Of a DNA stretch of 64,000 nucleotides, positions 52,000-60,200 are shown piece by piece. Position 1 is the first letter of the stretch. Every line of letters begins with the position of its first letter. The DNA comes from Acidimicrobiales bacterium (GTDB lineage: Bacteria; Actinomycetota; Acidimicrobiia; Acidimicrobiales; JAUJNH01). The position numbers and the translations under genes were made by a program. Under the pieces are notes generated by a model. That model was not told where the DNA came from. It searched no databases and saw only the letters and a list, made by a program, of their open reading frames with translations. Location of the stretch: assembly GCA_030448245.1 (NCBI GenBank), contig JAUJNH010000001.1:526326-590325 (forward strand), read 5' to 3'.

Positions 52000-52940
52000 G
52001 CACGATGCGCTTCGCCGTCGAGCCCCGCGATCCCGCGTACGGCGTGCCGGTCGACGTCGACGACCTCGTGGCCACCTCGGCCGTGGTCGGGGTCGACCTC
52101 GAGGACGAACCGGCGGCCTGGGCGCCGCGCGCCCCTGCTCCCGCAGCCCGGCGCCCCGGCTCGGTGCTCTTCTGCGACGGCGTGCGCCGGATCGACGCCA
52201 CCCTGTGGATCCACGAGGGTGCCGGTCGGGTCCGGCCGGCCATGGCGGCCTCGGTGGGCGCCGGCGCCGTCCGCTGCTGCGGCGCCGCCGCCCGGGTGGT
52301 GGGCCGGGCCGTCGGCCGGTGCGTGGCCACGGCCAGCTCAGCGGCCGCGGCGATCCCCACCCGCCACGGCCGCTACACGCTGGAGCGCACGGCCGGCGAC
52401 GCCCCCGAGGTGCTGAACGCAGCCGTGGTCGGCGTCATGGCCGCGCTCGAGGTCGAGGTGGCCCGTGACCACGGCGGGGCCGCCGACCTGGTGCTGGTCG
52501 ACGGCCGCCTCCGCCGCCCCGGCGGCCACCGGCCGGGCACGGTGGGCTACGTCAAGTCCCACGGCGCCCGCTACCTGCCCGAGGACCAGGAGGCCGTCGT
52601 GGCCCGCCTCGCTCCCGGCCAGCGCACCCCCCTGTTCTGCCTGCAGCAGAAGATGGGCACGGTCATCAGCTGGTACCTGCGGCTGCCGGGAGGCCGCGGC
52701 CACCCGTGGGCCGGCGTCGTCCGCTGCGAGCTGAGCAACGACGTCTCGGTGGGCCAGGCGGCGGAGATCGCCGACGCCTGCTGCCTCGTCCTGCCCTCGT
52801 TCGCCAGCTCGGCCCACAAGGACGCCAGGGCCCCGGTGAACCTCGTCCCCATCGGCGGGCTCGAGCGCGACCTCCGCCACCACCTGGGCGACGCCCAGCT
52901 GCTCTACCGGGCGCTGCTGGCCGCCGCTCGCACGGTGTGA
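51996..52940 (+). CDS. nurA: NurA-domain nuclease-like protein
   Basis: A 314-residue protein best read as a NurA-type nuclease. Near the N-terminus FCDGVRRIDATLWI carries an acidic DG motif of the first NurA active-site block; further on come LVLVDGRLRRPG (second Asp), TVGYVKSHG (conserved Lys) and a C-terminal ADACCLVLP/SSAHKDARAP part with Asp and Lys. NurA is a 5'-3' exo/endonuclease that works with HerA in archaeal end resection. The GTG at 51996 overlaps the sbcC stop by four bases. It was called by motif and gene context together; a ribonuclease-H-like fold is expected. Key residues should be confirmed by profile search. Confidence 0.75.
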   Translation: MSTMRFAVEPRDPAYGVPVDVDDLVATSAVVGVDLEDEPAAWAPRAPAPAARRPGSVLFCDGVRRIDATLWIHEGAGRVRPAMAASVGAGAVRCCGAAARVVGRAVGRCVATASSAAAAIPTRHGRYTLERTAGDAPEVLNAAVVGVMAALEVEVARDHGGAADLVLVDGRLRRPGGHRPGTVGYVKSHGARYLPEDQEAVVARLAPGQRTPLFCLQQKMGTVISWYLRLPGGRGHPWAGVVRCELSNDVSVGQAAEIADACCLVLPSFASSAHKDARAPVNLVPIGGLERDLRHHLGDAQLLYRALLAAARTV

Positions 52941-53380
52941 GCCCGCGCCGGCGGCTGCCCGTCCTGCGCGACGGCACCGAGGTGGCGGCGTGGCTGTTCA
53001 AGGCAAACCCCCAGGTGTGGGACGTCGAGGGGCACCTCGCTCGGCACGGGTCGGTCGATCGGTGGACGGTGGCGCCGGGCTACCGCGGTGACCTCCTCGA
53101 GGCCGGCCAGCCCGCCCTGCTGTGGCTCACCGGCTCGCGCGCCGGGGTGATCGCCGCCGGGTCGGTGACCGGATTGGTCTACGACGACCACGACGAGCGA
53201 CGCGACCGCTGGCGGCGCTGGGCACCGGTCCGCCTGGCGGCCGTGCCCCCGGTGCGCAAGGCGACGCTGCTGGCCGACCCCCGCTTCGGGCGGGCCGAGG
53301 TGGTGCGCCTGCCCCGCCTCGGCAGCCCGCTGGCCCTGACGAAGTCCGAGCTCGACGCGGTCGAGGACGCCCTGGGCTGA
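52937..53380 (+). CDS. EVE-domain (PUA-like) protein
   Basis: A 147-residue single-domain protein. The sequence AAWLFKANPQVWDVEGHLA and the following LLEAGQPALLWLTGSRAGVIAAG correspond to the EVE fold start (YWIFKANP type) and the barrel strand with an aromatic ligand pocket; PVRKATLLADPRF and PLALTKSELDAV close the domain. EVE domains can read modified bases in DNA or RNA and often accompany restriction or repair enzymes. The GTG at 52937 overlaps the nurA stop (GTGA), so it is the fifth gene of the herA-sbcD-sbcC-nurA operon. Confidence 0.72.
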   Translation: MSPRRRLPVLRDGTEVAAWLFKANPQVWDVEGHLARHGSVDRWTVAPGYRGDLLEAGQPALLWLTGSRAGVIAAGSVTGLVYDDHDERRDRWRRWAPVRLAAVPPVRKATLLADPRFGRAEVVRLPRLGSPLALTKSELDAVEDALG

Positions 53381-53512
53381 GGAGGGCCAGGGGGAACCTC
53401 CCCGGCTCCGAGGGCCCGGCGAGACCCCGGTACGGCGACCCACGCCCACGTCTAGGTTCTCCACGTTCGGGGATGAGACATCCTGATCACGGAACCCAGC
53501 GGGGGGATCACG

Positions 53513-53803
53513 GTGAAGCCAGAACGCCAGACGTACCGGGACCATCGCATCGAGGTGCGGGTCCCCGAGGTCACATCCGAGCGGGAGCGCGCCGCTGACT
53601 CGGCCGAGGAGCAACCGAAGCCGGACCTGCTGATCGATGACACACCGATCCCGTACGGCCAGCTCCCGGACGGCTCGTACTACTTGCAGGACTACGCGTA
53701 CGACTCGCGCCGCGACCTGATGGACCTCGCCCGTGGCTATCTCGACCACCGCGCCGACGCCGCCGAGATCCTCGCCGACCGCAAGCGGAGAGGAGGCGGC
53801 TAG
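53513..53803 (+). CDS. Putative tyrosinase partner/copper chaperone (MelC1-like)
   Basis: A 96-residue protein with a basic-acidic N-terminus (1-35). A compact part LLIDDTPIPYGQLPDGSYYLQD..YDSRRDLMDLARGYLDH follows, with the layout of the MelC1 C-terminal half (IDGRPLHVMRNADGSW, then an amphipathic helix). The MelC1 proteins load copper into tyrosinase as a transient complex. The stop codon abuts the tyrosinase ATG with no gap, which supports a partner role. It has no signal peptide, so it is not the usual exported MelC1. The start is GTG 53513. Family call is tentative. Confidence 0.55.
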   Translation: MKPERQTYRDHRIEVRVPEVTSERERAADSAEEQPKPDLLIDDTPIPYGQLPDGSYYLQDYAYDSRRDLMDLARGYLDHRADAAEILADRKRRGGG

Positions 53804-54886
53804 ATGGGCCTGCGGAAGAACTACCGGGACCTCACGGCCAGCGAGAAGACCCGCTTCGTCGAAGCACTGCACCACGTCAAGTTCTGGGGCGTCGTCCAGC
53901 GCTTCGCCGACGAGCACGGCAGCCATTTCGACCACGGCATCCACAGGAGCTCGCACTTCCTGCCCTGGCACCGCGAGTTCCTCTTCCGCTTCGAGCTGGA
54001 GCTGAAGAAGAAGCACCCCGAGGTGACGATCCCCTACTGGAACTCGTCCATCGACCAGAGCCCGGCCGATCCACTGTGGTCCAGCACCTTCATCGGGCAG
54101 TTCGACTCGGGCTGGAGCCTCCGTCGGGTCCTCGGGTCCACGGTCGTCTCGCTGCCGTCGCCTTCGACGGTGGAGGCGAACCAGGCCCGCGCCACCTACG
54201 ACACCTTCTGGCGAGAGCTCGAGTCGAGAATCCACGACAGCCCGCACACGTGGGTGGGCGGGGTGATGGCCACCACGCTGTCGCCCGGTGATCCCGTGTT
54301 CTACATGCACCACTGCTGGATCGATCAGCTGTGGGCCAGGTGGCAGCTGTCCCATCCCAACGTCCCGTTCGGCACGGGCCTCAACGACCCGCTCATGGGC
54401 TGGCCAGATCGCACGCCCGCCCACGTCCTCGACCACTACGCCCTCGGCTACACCTACGACACGCCGCTGGCCTCGTTCCGGTCCGCCAACTACCCAGCCC
54501 GCTACCTGAGGCACCGGAACTTCCTGGGCGAGCTGACCGAGGTGTCCAGCGAAGGTGACCGCCGCGACGCCACGTTCAGGGTCGTCCCGGGTCTGGCCGA
54601 CCCGGGCGCAGTCTCGCTCGCCGCCACGAACTTCTCCAACCACTACCTGCGGCACCAGGGGTTCCGCTTGAAGCTCCAGCCCTTCAGCGGCGACGACCTC
54701 TTCAAGGCTGACGCGACGTTCCGCAGGGTCGCCGGACTGTCCGACTCGACGAAGACGTCCTTCCAGTCGGTCAACCACCCCACCCACTACCTCCGGCACC
54801 GGGGGTTCTCGCTCTACCTCGACACCGGCTCGGACTCGCTCTTCCGGAGCGACGCCACCTTCCAACGGACCAACTCGCTGTGGTAG
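53804..54886 (+). CDS. Tyrosinase fused to AbfB-like beta-trefoil domain
   Basis: A 360-residue fusion. Residues 1-215 form a type-3 copper oxidase of the tyrosinase family. CuA ligands lie in DEHGSHFDHGIHRSSHFLPWH (His about 38-44, 47 and 56); CuB ligands in RIHDSPHTWVGG (about 144 and 148) and DPVFYMHHCWIDQLW (about 169-170). Residues 225-360 are an AbfB-like beta-trefoil with three repeats of the form FRS-N-P-RYLRHR-F and DATFRVV. AbfB domains bind arabinofuranosyl sugars. The combination is unusual: a phenol oxidase with a sugar-binding domain. It lacks a signal peptide. Confidence 0.88.
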   Translation: MGLRKNYRDLTASEKTRFVEALHHVKFWGVVQRFADEHGSHFDHGIHRSSHFLPWHREFLFRFELELKKKHPEVTIPYWNSSIDQSPADPLWSSTFIGQFDSGWSLRRVLGSTVVSLPSPSTVEANQARATYDTFWRELESRIHDSPHTWVGGVMATTLSPGDPVFYMHHCWIDQLWARWQLSHPNVPFGTGLNDPLMGWPDRTPAHVLDHYALGYTYDTPLASFRSANYPARYLRHRNFLGELTEVSSEGDRRDATFRVVPGLADPGAVSLAATNFSNHYLRHQGFRLKLQPFSGDDLFKADATFRRVAGLSDSTKTSFQSVNHPTHYLRHRGFSLYLDTGSDSLFRSDATFQRTNSLW

Positions 54887-54921
54887 CCGGCGTGCCTGCC
54901 GTCTGACCTCGTCCTCTGCGG

Positions 54922-54950
54922 TTGACACCTGCTTGAACGGGGTTCAACAG
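54922..54950 (+). promoter_or_regulatory. Promoter-like region with inverted repeat
   Basis: TTGACA at 54922 resembles a -35 box. Right after it TTGAACGGGGTTCAA (54933-54947) is an inverted repeat, TTGAA/TTCAA separated by five bases. It stands 48 bases upstream of the ATG at 54995. It may be an operator that overlaps the promoter. No good -10 box is evident. Confidence 0.4.
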
Positions 54951-54994
54951 GATTTCACCTGTGACGAGGATCAGTGCAGGATCCTGAACGCGTG

Positions 54995-56053
54995 ATGAGC
55001 GGGCCAACAACCCGCAGGGCCCCGGTCCTACCGGCGGTGTCAGCCCCACCTACGCCAAAGAGCAAACGGCTACTGTCGCCTCATCGTGGTCCGGCACTGG
55101 TTCGGGTGTTCGTGACCCGGTTCCTGGCTCGCCGCTGGTTGGCGGTGGGGGGTGTTCTGGCAGTCGTCGTGCTCCTGGTGCTGTTGGCCGTCCGGTGGGG
55201 CGGCGACAAGGCCGGCGGGCCCCCGTCTGCGGCTCCCACTTCGGGCGCTCCGTCGTCCGCCGCTCCGGTCAGCGGGGCGGGGCGGCAACTCCTGCCTCCG
55301 GCCGGGGTAGTCGAGGGCGACCTGTGGGGGTCCGCCGTGCGCCTCGAGGTCCAGCCGTTGGTGCGGACCGGGTCGGTGACGGTGCTGACGGCGGTGCTCT
55401 CGGTGGTCACGGCATCGGAGAGAGGGTTCGCCTTCGGGGATTACTTCAAGGCCAGAGGCCAGGGCAGCTTCTCGCAGTACTCCTTTTCGGATGTTCGCCT
55501 CTTCGCTCCCGAGCCGGGTCTGCTGGCCAGCCCGGCCACGTGGCCCGACGGGAGGGCGGCGACCACCTCTCTCGGGAACGAAGAAGGGTTGAAGACTGGC
55601 GAGTCGGCGGGGCTTCGCGTGGTCTTCGGCGCCCTGCCGGGCGAGGTGCGACGGGCTGACGTGCTGTGGCCGCACCTCGGGGTGGTCCCCGACCTGCCGG
55701 TCGTCGACGGCACCGTCCCCGCCCTGCCCGGCTTCGGCCGAGAGCCGCCGCGAGACGTGCAGCTGGCCGGTGCGGCCGGCCAGGTCAACCGGGTGACCGG
55801 CCGGCTCAGCCAGCTGGAGGGGGCGGTGAAGACCGAGCAGGCGCCGGCCCAGACCAAGGTGGTGCTGGCCGCCGACGTGCTGTTCGCCCTCGACCGGACC
55901 GAGCTGTCTCCTCACGGCCTCTCGATGGTGGGCAAGGAGCAGCGCAGGTTCTCGATCTGGGTGGGAGCGCCCCCGAACCTGGGCGCCACCGTCGTCGTCC
56001 AGCTGCCCCAGGACCAGGGGCGCCTTATCGATATTCCCGTCACCCCGACGTGA
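54995..56053 (+). CDS. Membrane-anchored protein of unknown function
   Basis: A 352-residue protein. A basic N-terminus of about 48 residues is followed by one strong transmembrane helix (LAVGGVLAVVVLLVLLAVRW, about 50-69) and a Ser/Ala/Pro linker. The remaining 250 residues are presumably outside the cell. The region VVLAADVLFALDRTELSPHG (about residues 295-314) resembles the first strand of OmpA-type domains (VLFDFDKAEL), but the rest of that domain is missing. The exposed part includes a Gly/Val-rich beta-looking region. A GTG start at 54974 is an alternative. The following small gene overlaps its stop by four bases. Confidence 0.75.
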   Translation: MSGPTTRRAPVLPAVSAPPTPKSKRLLSPHRGPALVRVFVTRFLARRWLAVGGVLAVVVLLVLLAVRWGGDKAGGPPSAAPTSGAPSSAAPVSGAGRQLLPPAGVVEGDLWGSAVRLEVQPLVRTGSVTVLTAVLSVVTASERGFAFGDYFKARGQGSFSQYSFSDVRLFAPEPGLLASPATWPDGRAATTSLGNEEGLKTGESAGLRVVFGALPGEVRRADVLWPHLGVVPDLPVVDGTVPALPGFGREPPRDVQLAGAAGQVNRVTGRLSQLEGAVKTEQAPAQTKVVLAADVLFALDRTELSPHGLSMVGKEQRRFSIWVGAPPNLGATVVVQLPQDQGRLIDIPVTPT

Positions 56054-56268
56054 CCCCGCGCACTGAGGCTCTCGACGGCATCCAAGCCCACGGTGCGCAC
56101 TGCGCAGAGCGGATCGTCCGGGAAGGCTACGGCCGGTTTCCCGAGCACCTCGAACGGGACTGGCTGGGCCGCTGGTGCCACCTGAGCGAGGCCGAGGTGA
56201 CCCTGTTCCGACGACGTGACGAGGAGACGACCCGCCTGGGGTCCGCCGCCCAGCCGCCCTCTTCCTGA
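56050..56268 (+). CDS. Small hypothetical protein
   Basis: A 72-residue frame starting with GTG that overlaps the upstream stop (GTGA). It is hydrophilic and helical with two Cys (AHCAERI and RWCHL) and a Ser/Pro tail. The coupling makes expression likely, but no family was recognised. It ends 80 bases before the tRNA-Leu gene on the other strand. Coding status rests on overlap and codon-position composition only. Confidence 0.45.
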   Translation: MTPRTEALDGIQAHGAHCAERIVREGYGRFPEHLERDWLGRWCHLSEAEVTLFRRRDEETTRLGSAAQPPSS

Positions 56269-56348
56269 CCGCCGGTTCAGGGGCTGTCGCCCCCGGAGGC
56301 TGGCAGAACCAGGGTCGACGGTCGGCCCGTGCGAGCCGGCCGGCCGGT

Positions 56349-56431
56349 GCGGTGGGGGGGACTTGAACCCCCACGTCCTTGCGGACACCAGCCCCTCAAG
56401 CTGGCGCGTCTGCCTATTCCGCCACCACCGC
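56349..56431 (-). tRNA. tRNA-Leu (anticodon GAG)
   Basis: The minus strand folds as a class II tRNA. The acceptor is GCGGTGG/CCACCGC. The anticodon stem CCAGC/GCTGG holds the loop TTGAGGG with GAG at 34-36. A variable arm of about 10 bases (TGTCCGCAAGGACG) is present. The T-arm is GGGGGTTCAAGTCCCCC, and the discriminator base is A. The length of 83 fits tRNA-Leu. It sits 3' to a frame-broken GH43 gene. Confidence 0.95.
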
Positions 56432-56488
56432 GGTGCGGGCGGCGAAGGTACCACCCCGGTCCGAGGAGGCGGGCATCGGACGAGCCGC

Positions 56489-57476
56489 TTACGGCACCAC
56501 CGGGGCGCCGGAGGAGAAGTCGACGGTGTCGATCCACGGGGCCCGGCGCCCCGAAGGCGTAGCCGACCTGGCCCGGCTTCCAGGCGTGGTAGGCCACCCG
56601 CCAGGTGGCGCCCCCGTCGGGACTGAACAGCATCGGGCCCGCCGGCCCCGCCTTGGCAACGTCGGTCGCCATCCAGGCGGCCGGGGGCATGCGCTTGGTG
56701 CAGCCGCCCATGGGGCCGGGGCAGGTGGCGTACCCAATCGCCGCCCTGTCGCTCTCCCACCAGCCCGCGCCGTAGAAGAGGTGGTGCTTCCCGTTGACGA
56801 GGGCCATCGAGGGGCCCTCGACCAGCGGGTCCTCCCAGGTGCCCGCGTCGTGCGCGAGAAGCACGGCCTCTCTCCCGAACCCGCTTGAGCCCGTCGCTGC
56901 TCAGCTCCTGGCCCCAGATGAGGGTCCGCTGGCCGACGGCGTTGCCGTCGCTCTTCCAGTGCAGGTAGAGCCTGCCGTTGGCAGCCACGAAAGGGCTGGG
57001 GTCGATCGAGCTGGCCTGGTCGCGCTGGCAGATGAAGGGCTTGCTGCTCCGGTCCCGGAAGGGCCCGGACGGCGAGCTGGCGGTGGCTACCGAGATGCAC
57101 TGGATACCCCAGGCCGCGTGCCGGTGGTGTACCACAGCACCCAGGTCGAGCCCCGCTTGAGGACGGCCGGCGCGCAGGTGCGGCCCCAGGCGGCCCACGA
57201 CGGGAGGATCGGGAGGGCGTCGGCCGCCTGCCTCCACGTCGCCAGGTCGGCCGAGCTCGTCACCGGGACGTTCAGCGAGCCGACCTGGGTGGAGTAGGCG
57301 TAGTAGGTGCCGTCAGGGGCACGGGTGACGTACGGGTCGGGGAAGTCCCCCTCGAAGACCGGCGCGGTCGACGCAGCCCACGCCGGGCTCATCCGCAGGA
57401 AGGTGGCGAAGACGAGGGCCCAGCGGCCGACCGGAGGACGGCGCCCTTGGTGCCCTGCAACAGCTCCGTCCGGCAT
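56489..57476 (-). pseudogene. Glycoside hydrolase family 43-like protein, frameshifted
   Basis: The pieces of a GH43 five-bladed beta-propeller enzyme are found in order. The signal-like N-terminus and APVFEGDFPDPYVTRAPDGTYY (with the catalytic-base Asp in FPDPYV) are in one frame. AWGIQCISVATASSPSGPF and SSIDPSPFVAANGRLYLHWKSD follow in a second. LLAHDAGTWEDPLVEGPSM (with the catalytic Glu in VEGP) is in a third, and PWIDTVDFSSGAPVVP closes the gene in a fourth step. The breaks are near 57112, 56875 and 56543, each in a short G or C run. Functional GH43 enzymes cut arabinan/xylan side chains. Either a decayed gene or assembly errors. Confidence 0.78.
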
Positions 57477-57554
57477 GACGTCACCTTGCGGGCAGCGGGG
57501 TTCCGGCTCCCGATGCGGGCGGGGAACCTACCACGCTGTGGAAGGCTCGCCCCC

Positions 57555-58055
57555 GTGGCGTCCGACCCTCTCCGGCGGCCGGTCGCGCCCAGCCGGGGCA
57601 CGCGGCGGCGGCGCCGGCGGCGGACGCCGCTGGCCGCCCAGGCCGCCGACGTGTCGGGCCGCAGCGTCACCGCCGCCGTGCCGCTGCACCGGCTCGACCC
57701 CCGGCTGGTCAACGGGGCCGGGCTCGTCGAGATCGTCGCCTTCGCCGCCCTGCTGGTCACGGCCTCGGGCGCCGCCTTCGGCGTGCTGGCCGTCGCCTCC
57801 ACCGCCTTTGTCGGCCTGCACCTGGCCGACAGCCGGGCCGTGCTCGCCCTCCAGGAGGACGGCGAGGCCACGATCCTCAACGCGGGCCGCAACGGCCAGC
57901 CGGTCACGGTGCGCACCAGCACCCCCCACCCGCCGGCGCTGCCCGAACCGGTCGGCCTGGCGGCGCCGCTCCACCTGGACGGAGCCCGATGGTGGATCGA
58001 CCGGGCCGCCTTCCCCCTCCTCGTCGAGGCCCGGGCGGCTACACCACCTCCGTGA
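57555..58055 (+). CDS. Hypothetical membrane protein with basic N-terminus
   Basis: A 166-residue protein. The first 35 residues are very basic ([13 protein letters not shown]). Two hydrophobic stretches lie at about 60-95 ([21 protein letters not shown], then [16 protein letters not shown]), followed by a polar C-terminal half of about 70 residues ([17 protein letters not shown]). The GTG at 57555 is chosen for distance from the GH43 promoter; the longer frame has no support. Its last 17 bases overlap the convergent dppF gene. Function unknown. Confidence 0.55.
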   Translation: MASDPLRRPVAPSRGTRRRRRRRTPLAAQAADVSGRSVTAAVPLHRLDPRLVNGAGLVEIVAFAALLVTASGAAFGVLAVASTAFVGLHLADSRAVLALQEDGEATILNAGRNGQPVTVRTSTPHPPALPEPVGLAAPLHLDGARWWIDRAAFPLLVEARAATPPP

Positions 58056-59079
58056 TCTCGGCGTAGTGGCAGGCCGCCGGATGGCCGTTGCCGCGGTCGA
58101 CCAGCGCCGGCTCCTCCTGCGCGCACAGCTCGGTGGCCTTCCAGCACCGGGTGCGGAACCGGCAGCCCGACGGCGGGTTGGCCGGCGAGGGCACGTCGCC
58201 CTCGAGCACGATGCGCCGGCGGGCCCGCTCCTTGCGGGGATCGGGCACCGGCACCGCCGAGAGGAGCGCCTGGGTGTAGGGATGGGCCGGGCGCTGGTAG
58301 ACACCGTCCCGATTCCCGATCTCGACGATCTTCCCCAGGTACATGACGGCCACCCGGTCACTGATGTGGCGCACCACCGAGAGGTCGTGGGCCACGAAGA
58401 GGTAGGCCAGCCTGAGCTCGTCCTGGAGGTCCTCGAGGAGGTTGATGACGCCGGCCTGGATCGACACGTCGAGAGCTGACACCGGCTCGTCGAGCACGAG
58501 CAGCGTCGGGTCCAGGGCCAGGGCGCGGGCGATGCCGATGCGTTGGCGCTGGCCGCCGGAGAACTCGTGCGGGTACCGGTTCACGTGCTCGGGGTTGAGG
58601 CCCACCAGGCTCATCAGCTCCTTGACCTTCGCAGCTCCCCCCTCCTTCCAGCGCCCGTGGACCTTCAGCGGCTCGGCCACGATCCCCTGCACGGTCATTC
58701 GGGGGTTGAGCGACGCGTACGGGTCCTGGAAGACGATCTGGATCTTCCGACGGAGGCTGCGGATCCGGCGTGCCTTTGCCCCCACCAGCTCCTCGCCTTC
58801 GAACTCGATCGATCCGGCGGTGGCCGGGAGGAGGCTCAGCAGCATTCGGGCCGTGGTGCTCTTGCCGCAACCCGACTCGCCCACCAGCCCCAGCGTCTCG
58901 CCTCGGCCCAGCTCGAACGAGACGCCCGAGACTGCCTGCACCTGACCGACGGTCCTGCGGAACAGCCCGCTCTTGATGGGGAAGTTCTTGACCAGGTCCC
59001 GCACCCGCAGGATCGGGTCCTCGACCGGCAGCGACGCCCCCCCGGCCTGTGGGTTCTCGTCCAGCGAGGCGGTCGTCAC
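58039..59079 (-). CDS. dppF: Dipeptide/oligopeptide ABC transporter ATP-binding protein DppF
   Basis: A 346-residue ATPase of the Opp/Dpp class. Walker [10 protein letters not shown] is at about residue 63, the ABC signature FSGGQRQRI at about 170 and Walker [14 protein letters not shown] at about 190. The C-terminal oligopeptide-transporter tail has the Fe-S-like cysteine cluster [15 protein letters not shown]. The GTG at 59079 overlaps the dppD stop by four bases. With DppD it powers peptide or nickel/other solute uptake; the exact substrate is unknown. Confidence 0.94.
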   Translation of the reverse strand: MTTASLDENPQAGGASLPVEDPILRVRDLVKNFPIKSGLFRRTVGQVQAVSGVSFELGRGETLGLVGESGCGKSTTARMLLSLLPATAGSIEFEGEELVGAKARRIRSLRRKIQIVFQDPYASLNPRMTVQGIVAEPLKVHGRWKEGGAAKVKELMSLVGLNPEHVNRYPHEFSGGQRQRIGIARALALDPTLLVLDEPVSALDVSIQAGVINLLEDLQDELRLAYLFVAHDLSVVRHISDRVAVMYLGKIVEIGNRDGVYQRPAHPYTQALLSAVPVPDPRKERARRRIVLEGDVPSPANPPSGCRFRTRCWKATELCAQEEPALVDRGNGHPAACHYAEITEVV

Positions 59080-60200
59080 CCCGCCTCCCCCGGCGGGCGC
59101 AGCGTGTCGACCGGCCCCAGCTCGGTCGGGCCACTCGGGGGTCCCACCACGCTCCCGGCGTTCAGGTGGTCGACGAGCGGCGCGAACTCGGCATCGGCCG
59201 CCTCCACCGTGGGCAGCCGCGCCGCGAAGTGGCAAGCGCTCCGGTGCCCCGGCGCGATCTCGGCCAGCTCGGGGCGGTCCTCGTTGCACGAACCGGGGAG
59301 GTCGGCATGGTCGCAGCGGGGGTGGAAGGCACAGCCCGGAGGCGGGTGGAGCAGCGACGGCGGCTGGCCCTTGATGCGGACCAGGCGGCGGGTCTCCACC
59401 CCGTCGACCCGGGGTAGCGAGCCGAGGAGACCCCGGGTGTACGGGTGCTTGGAGTCGTAGAAGATGTCGTCGACCTCAGCCACCTCGACGGCCCGCCCGG
59501 CGTACATGACCAGCACGTGGTCGGCCATGCCCGCCACCACCCCGAGGTCGTGGGTGATGAGGATCACCGCCGAGCGGGTGCGCTCCTGGATCCTCTCGAA
59601 GACCTCGAGGACCTGGGCCTGGATCGTGACATCGAGGGCGGTGGTCGGCTCGTCGGCGATCAGCACGTCCGGGTCGTTGGCGATGGCCATGGCGATCATG
59701 GCCCGCTGGCGCATACCACCCGAGAACTCGTGGGGGTACTGGTCGTGGCGCGCCTTTGGGTTGGGGATGCCGACGATGTCGAGGAGCTCGACCGACCGGC
59801 TCTTCGCCTCCTGCCGGCTGACCTCGTTGTGGGCGCGAACGGCCTCGGCCAGCTGGTGCCCGACCGTGAAGACCGGGTTCAACGCAGCTAGCGCGTCCTG
59901 GAAGACCATGGCGATGCGGCCGCCACGAAGCTCCTGGCGCTCCCGCTCGCGCAAGGTGAGGAGGTCCACACCCCGGAAGAGCACCTCCCCGGTGACCACC
60001 GCCCGCTTCGGCAGCAGGCCCATGATGGCGAGCGAGGTCACCGACTTCCCTGAACCCGACTCGCCCACCACCCCGAGGACCTCGTTCTCACCGACGTCGA
60101 ACGACACCCCGTCGACGGCGAGGACGGCGCCGTCGTCGGTGGGGAAGCTGACGTGGAGGTCGCGAACGGACAGGATCGGCTCGCTGAGGCGCTCGGCCAT
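59076..60200 (-). CDS. dppD: Dipeptide/oligopeptide ABC transporter ATP-binding protein DppD
   Basis: Partner ATPase of DppF, 374 residues. Walker [10 protein letters not shown] is at about residue 44, the signature [10 protein letters not shown] at about 158 and Walker [14 protein letters not shown] at about 178. The C-terminus carries the cysteine cluster [17 protein letters not shown] and an additional tail of about 45 residues rich in Pro. The start at 60200 overlaps the dppC stop by one base. It is part of the dppA-B-C-D-F operon. Confidence 0.94.
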   Translation of the reverse strand: MAERLSEPILSVRDLHVSFPTDDGAVLAVDGVSFDVGENEVLGVVGESGSGKSVTSLAIMGLLPKRAVVTGEVLFRGVDLLTLRERERQELRGGRIAMVFQDALAALNPVFTVGHQLAEAVRAHNEVSRQEAKSRSVELLDIVGIPNPKARHDQYPHEFSGGMRQRAMIAMAIANDPDVLIADEPTTALDVTIQAQVLEVFERIQERTRSAVILITHDLGVVAGMADHVLVMYAGRAVEVAEVDDIFYDSKHPYTRGLLGSLPRVDGVETRRLVRIKGQPPSLLHPPPGCAFHPRCDHADLPGSCNEDRPELAEIAPGHRSACHFAARLPTVEAADAEFAPLVDHLNAGSVVGPPSGPTELGPVDTLRPPGEAG

